Shown here piece after piece: positions 6,895-7,800 of a stretch of DNA of 7,800 nucleotides (the first letter of the stretch is position 1; each line of letters opens with the position of its first letter). The DNA lies in the NCBI GenBank assembly GCA_903916165.1, contig CAIWVR010000450.1, positions 1-7,800 on the forward strand. The letters run 5' to 3'. Source of the stretch: an uncultured Hyphomicrobiales bacterium. Lineage in GTDB: Bacteria > Pseudomonadota > Alphaproteobacteria > Rhizobiales > Beijerinckiaceae. The notes beneath the pieces are model-generated. The model did not search any database. It saw only the letters and a list, made by a program, of their open reading frames with translations, and was not told the DNA's origin. Both the position numbers and the translations under genes were made by a program.

Positions 6895-7800
6895 TGACGA
6901 TCCTCTTTGGAACGATGATGACCTTTTTCGGCGTGCGACCGTTCAATTCGCGCGCGACGATTTCCAGCTTTAAAGCCTCGAACTCAATCTGCGCGTTCGG
7001 AGCGTCCGAGGCAATTTCAAGTTCGGCACGTTTTTTCCCGTTCACCTGCACGGGCATGGTGATTGTGTCGTGAGATGCGAGCCCGGCGTCAGCCGTTGGC
7101 CAGGCCGCTTCAGAGACCAGACCCGTGTGACCGCTATCTGCCCAGCATTCCTCGGCGAGATGCGGCATCATGGGCGCAAACATCTGGATGAGAACGTCAA
7201 GCGCCTCCGCATAGGCGGCGCGCAGGTCTGGCGTGATCTGCGCCGGGTCGCTGATCGACGCCACCGAGCTCGACAGGGCATTGGTCAATTTGCGGATCTC
7301 GGCAATAGCCGTGTTGAAGCGCAGCCGTTCGATGTGATCTTGCACACGCATCAGGTGAGCATGCACGATCTTGCGGATCTCGAGGGCTGGCGGGGTGATC
7401 TCCCGGCCGAAACCGGCTGCACCCGAGGCGAGGTCTGACAGTTCCGGCACCAGCCGCCAGATCTGCTGCACATAGCGCGCCGCGCCCTGCACACCCTCCT
7501 CGCTCCAGATCACGTCGCGATCTGGCGGCGAATCGGACAGCATGAACCAGCGCGCCGTATCGGCACCATAGGCCCCGATGATCTCGTCCGGGTCGACCGT
7601 ATTGCGCTTGGACTTCGACATTTTCTCGATGGGGCCGATGCTGATCGGCGCGTCATCTTCGAGCGCGAAAGCCCTGCGGTTTCCTGTAGCGCCTTCGACG
7701 CGGATCTCATTGGGCGACCGCCACGAGCCGTCGCTGGCGCGATAGGTCTCGTGCACCACCATGCCTTGCGTGAACAGCCCGGCGAAGGGCTCCTTCACCG
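6881..7800 (-). CDS. leuS: LeuS, leucyl-tRNA synthetase (C-terminal part)
   Basis: LeuRS attaches leucine to tRNA-Leu. Only the last 305 codons are present; the frame is open at the right edge, so the start, the HIGH motif and the editing domain lie outside. The visible part starts in PFAGLFTQGMV, a conserved class I synthetase segment before the catalytic loop. It then has KMSKS (nt 7610-7624), followed by KRNTVDPDEIIGAYGADTARWFML and SEEGVQGAARYVQQIWRL, and the helical anticodon-binding domain. It ends with the C-terminal tRNA-contact domain, with MPVQVNGKKRAELEI and KKVIIVPKRIVNVVV. The length after KMSKS (about 245 residues) is close to that of the Escherichia coli enzyme, so the C-terminus appears intact. 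The stop lies inside the first codons of lptE, giving a 14-nt overlap. The promoter of this minus-strand operon must lie outside the window. Confidence 0.97.
   Translation of the reverse strand, partial: VKEPFAGLFTQGMVVHETYRASDGSWRSPNEIRVEGATGNRRAFALEDDAPISIGPIEKMSKSKRNTVDPDEIIGAYGADTARWFMLSDSPPDRDVIWSEEGVQGAARYVQQIWRLVPELSDLASGAAGFGREITPPALEIRKIVHAHLMRVQDHIERLRFNTAIAEIRKLTNALSSSVASISDPAQITPDLRAAYAEALDVLIQMFAPMMPHLAEECWADSGHTGLVSEAAWPTADAGLASHDTITMPVQVNGKKRAELEIASDAPNAQIEFEALKLEIVARELNGRTPKKVIIVPKRIVNVVV

Overview
This window is a gene-dense chromosomal segment that looks alphaproteobacterial. The evidence is the gene order mnmE-mnmG-rsmG-parA-parB facing a convergent leuS-lptE-holA block, the protein styles (an RsmG with a VSRETG segment, and a chromosomal ParA/ParB pair beginning NQKGGVGKTTTTINLG and LGRGLAALIG), and the moderately high GC content judged by eye. 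This order is typical of the region near the replication origin in many alphaproteobacteria. I cannot assign a genus from sequence alone.

Plus strand, 1-5349: the 3' part of mnmE (tRNA U34-modifying GTPase, start outside the window), then mnmG (its FAD partner), rsmG (16S rRNA G527 methyltransferase), parA and parB (chromosome segregation). The genes are tightly packed. The only gap of note is 51 nt between mnmE and mnmG; mnmG/rsmG overlap by 4 nt, rsmG/parA by 14 nt, and parA/parB are 18 nt apart. Minus strand, 5346-7800: leuS (C-terminal part only, its start lies beyond the right edge), lptE (LPS-assembly lipoprotein) and holA (DNA polymerase III delta subunit). These also overlap or nearly touch. 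The two blocks meet tail to tail, with parB and holA sharing 4 bp. No stretch of 300 bases is free of genes. I found no tRNA, rRNA, CRISPR, insertion sequence or convincing intrinsic terminator.

The most informative non-coding signal is a pair of identical 18-bp perfect palindromes, CTGTTTCACGTGAAACAG, at 1097-1114 and 3337-3354. Each contains the canonical 16-bp parS centromere site. One sits in the mnmE-mnmG gap and the other lies wholly inside the rsmG coding sequence. The window therefore carries a complete ParA-ParB-parS partition module: ParB loads at the two sites and slides along neighbouring DNA, and ParA moves the origin region.

Overall this is ordinary, well-conserved core genome. 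I see no previously undescribed system. The findings are second-look items about parS placement, start-codon choice, gene overlaps and a variant GTPase motif.
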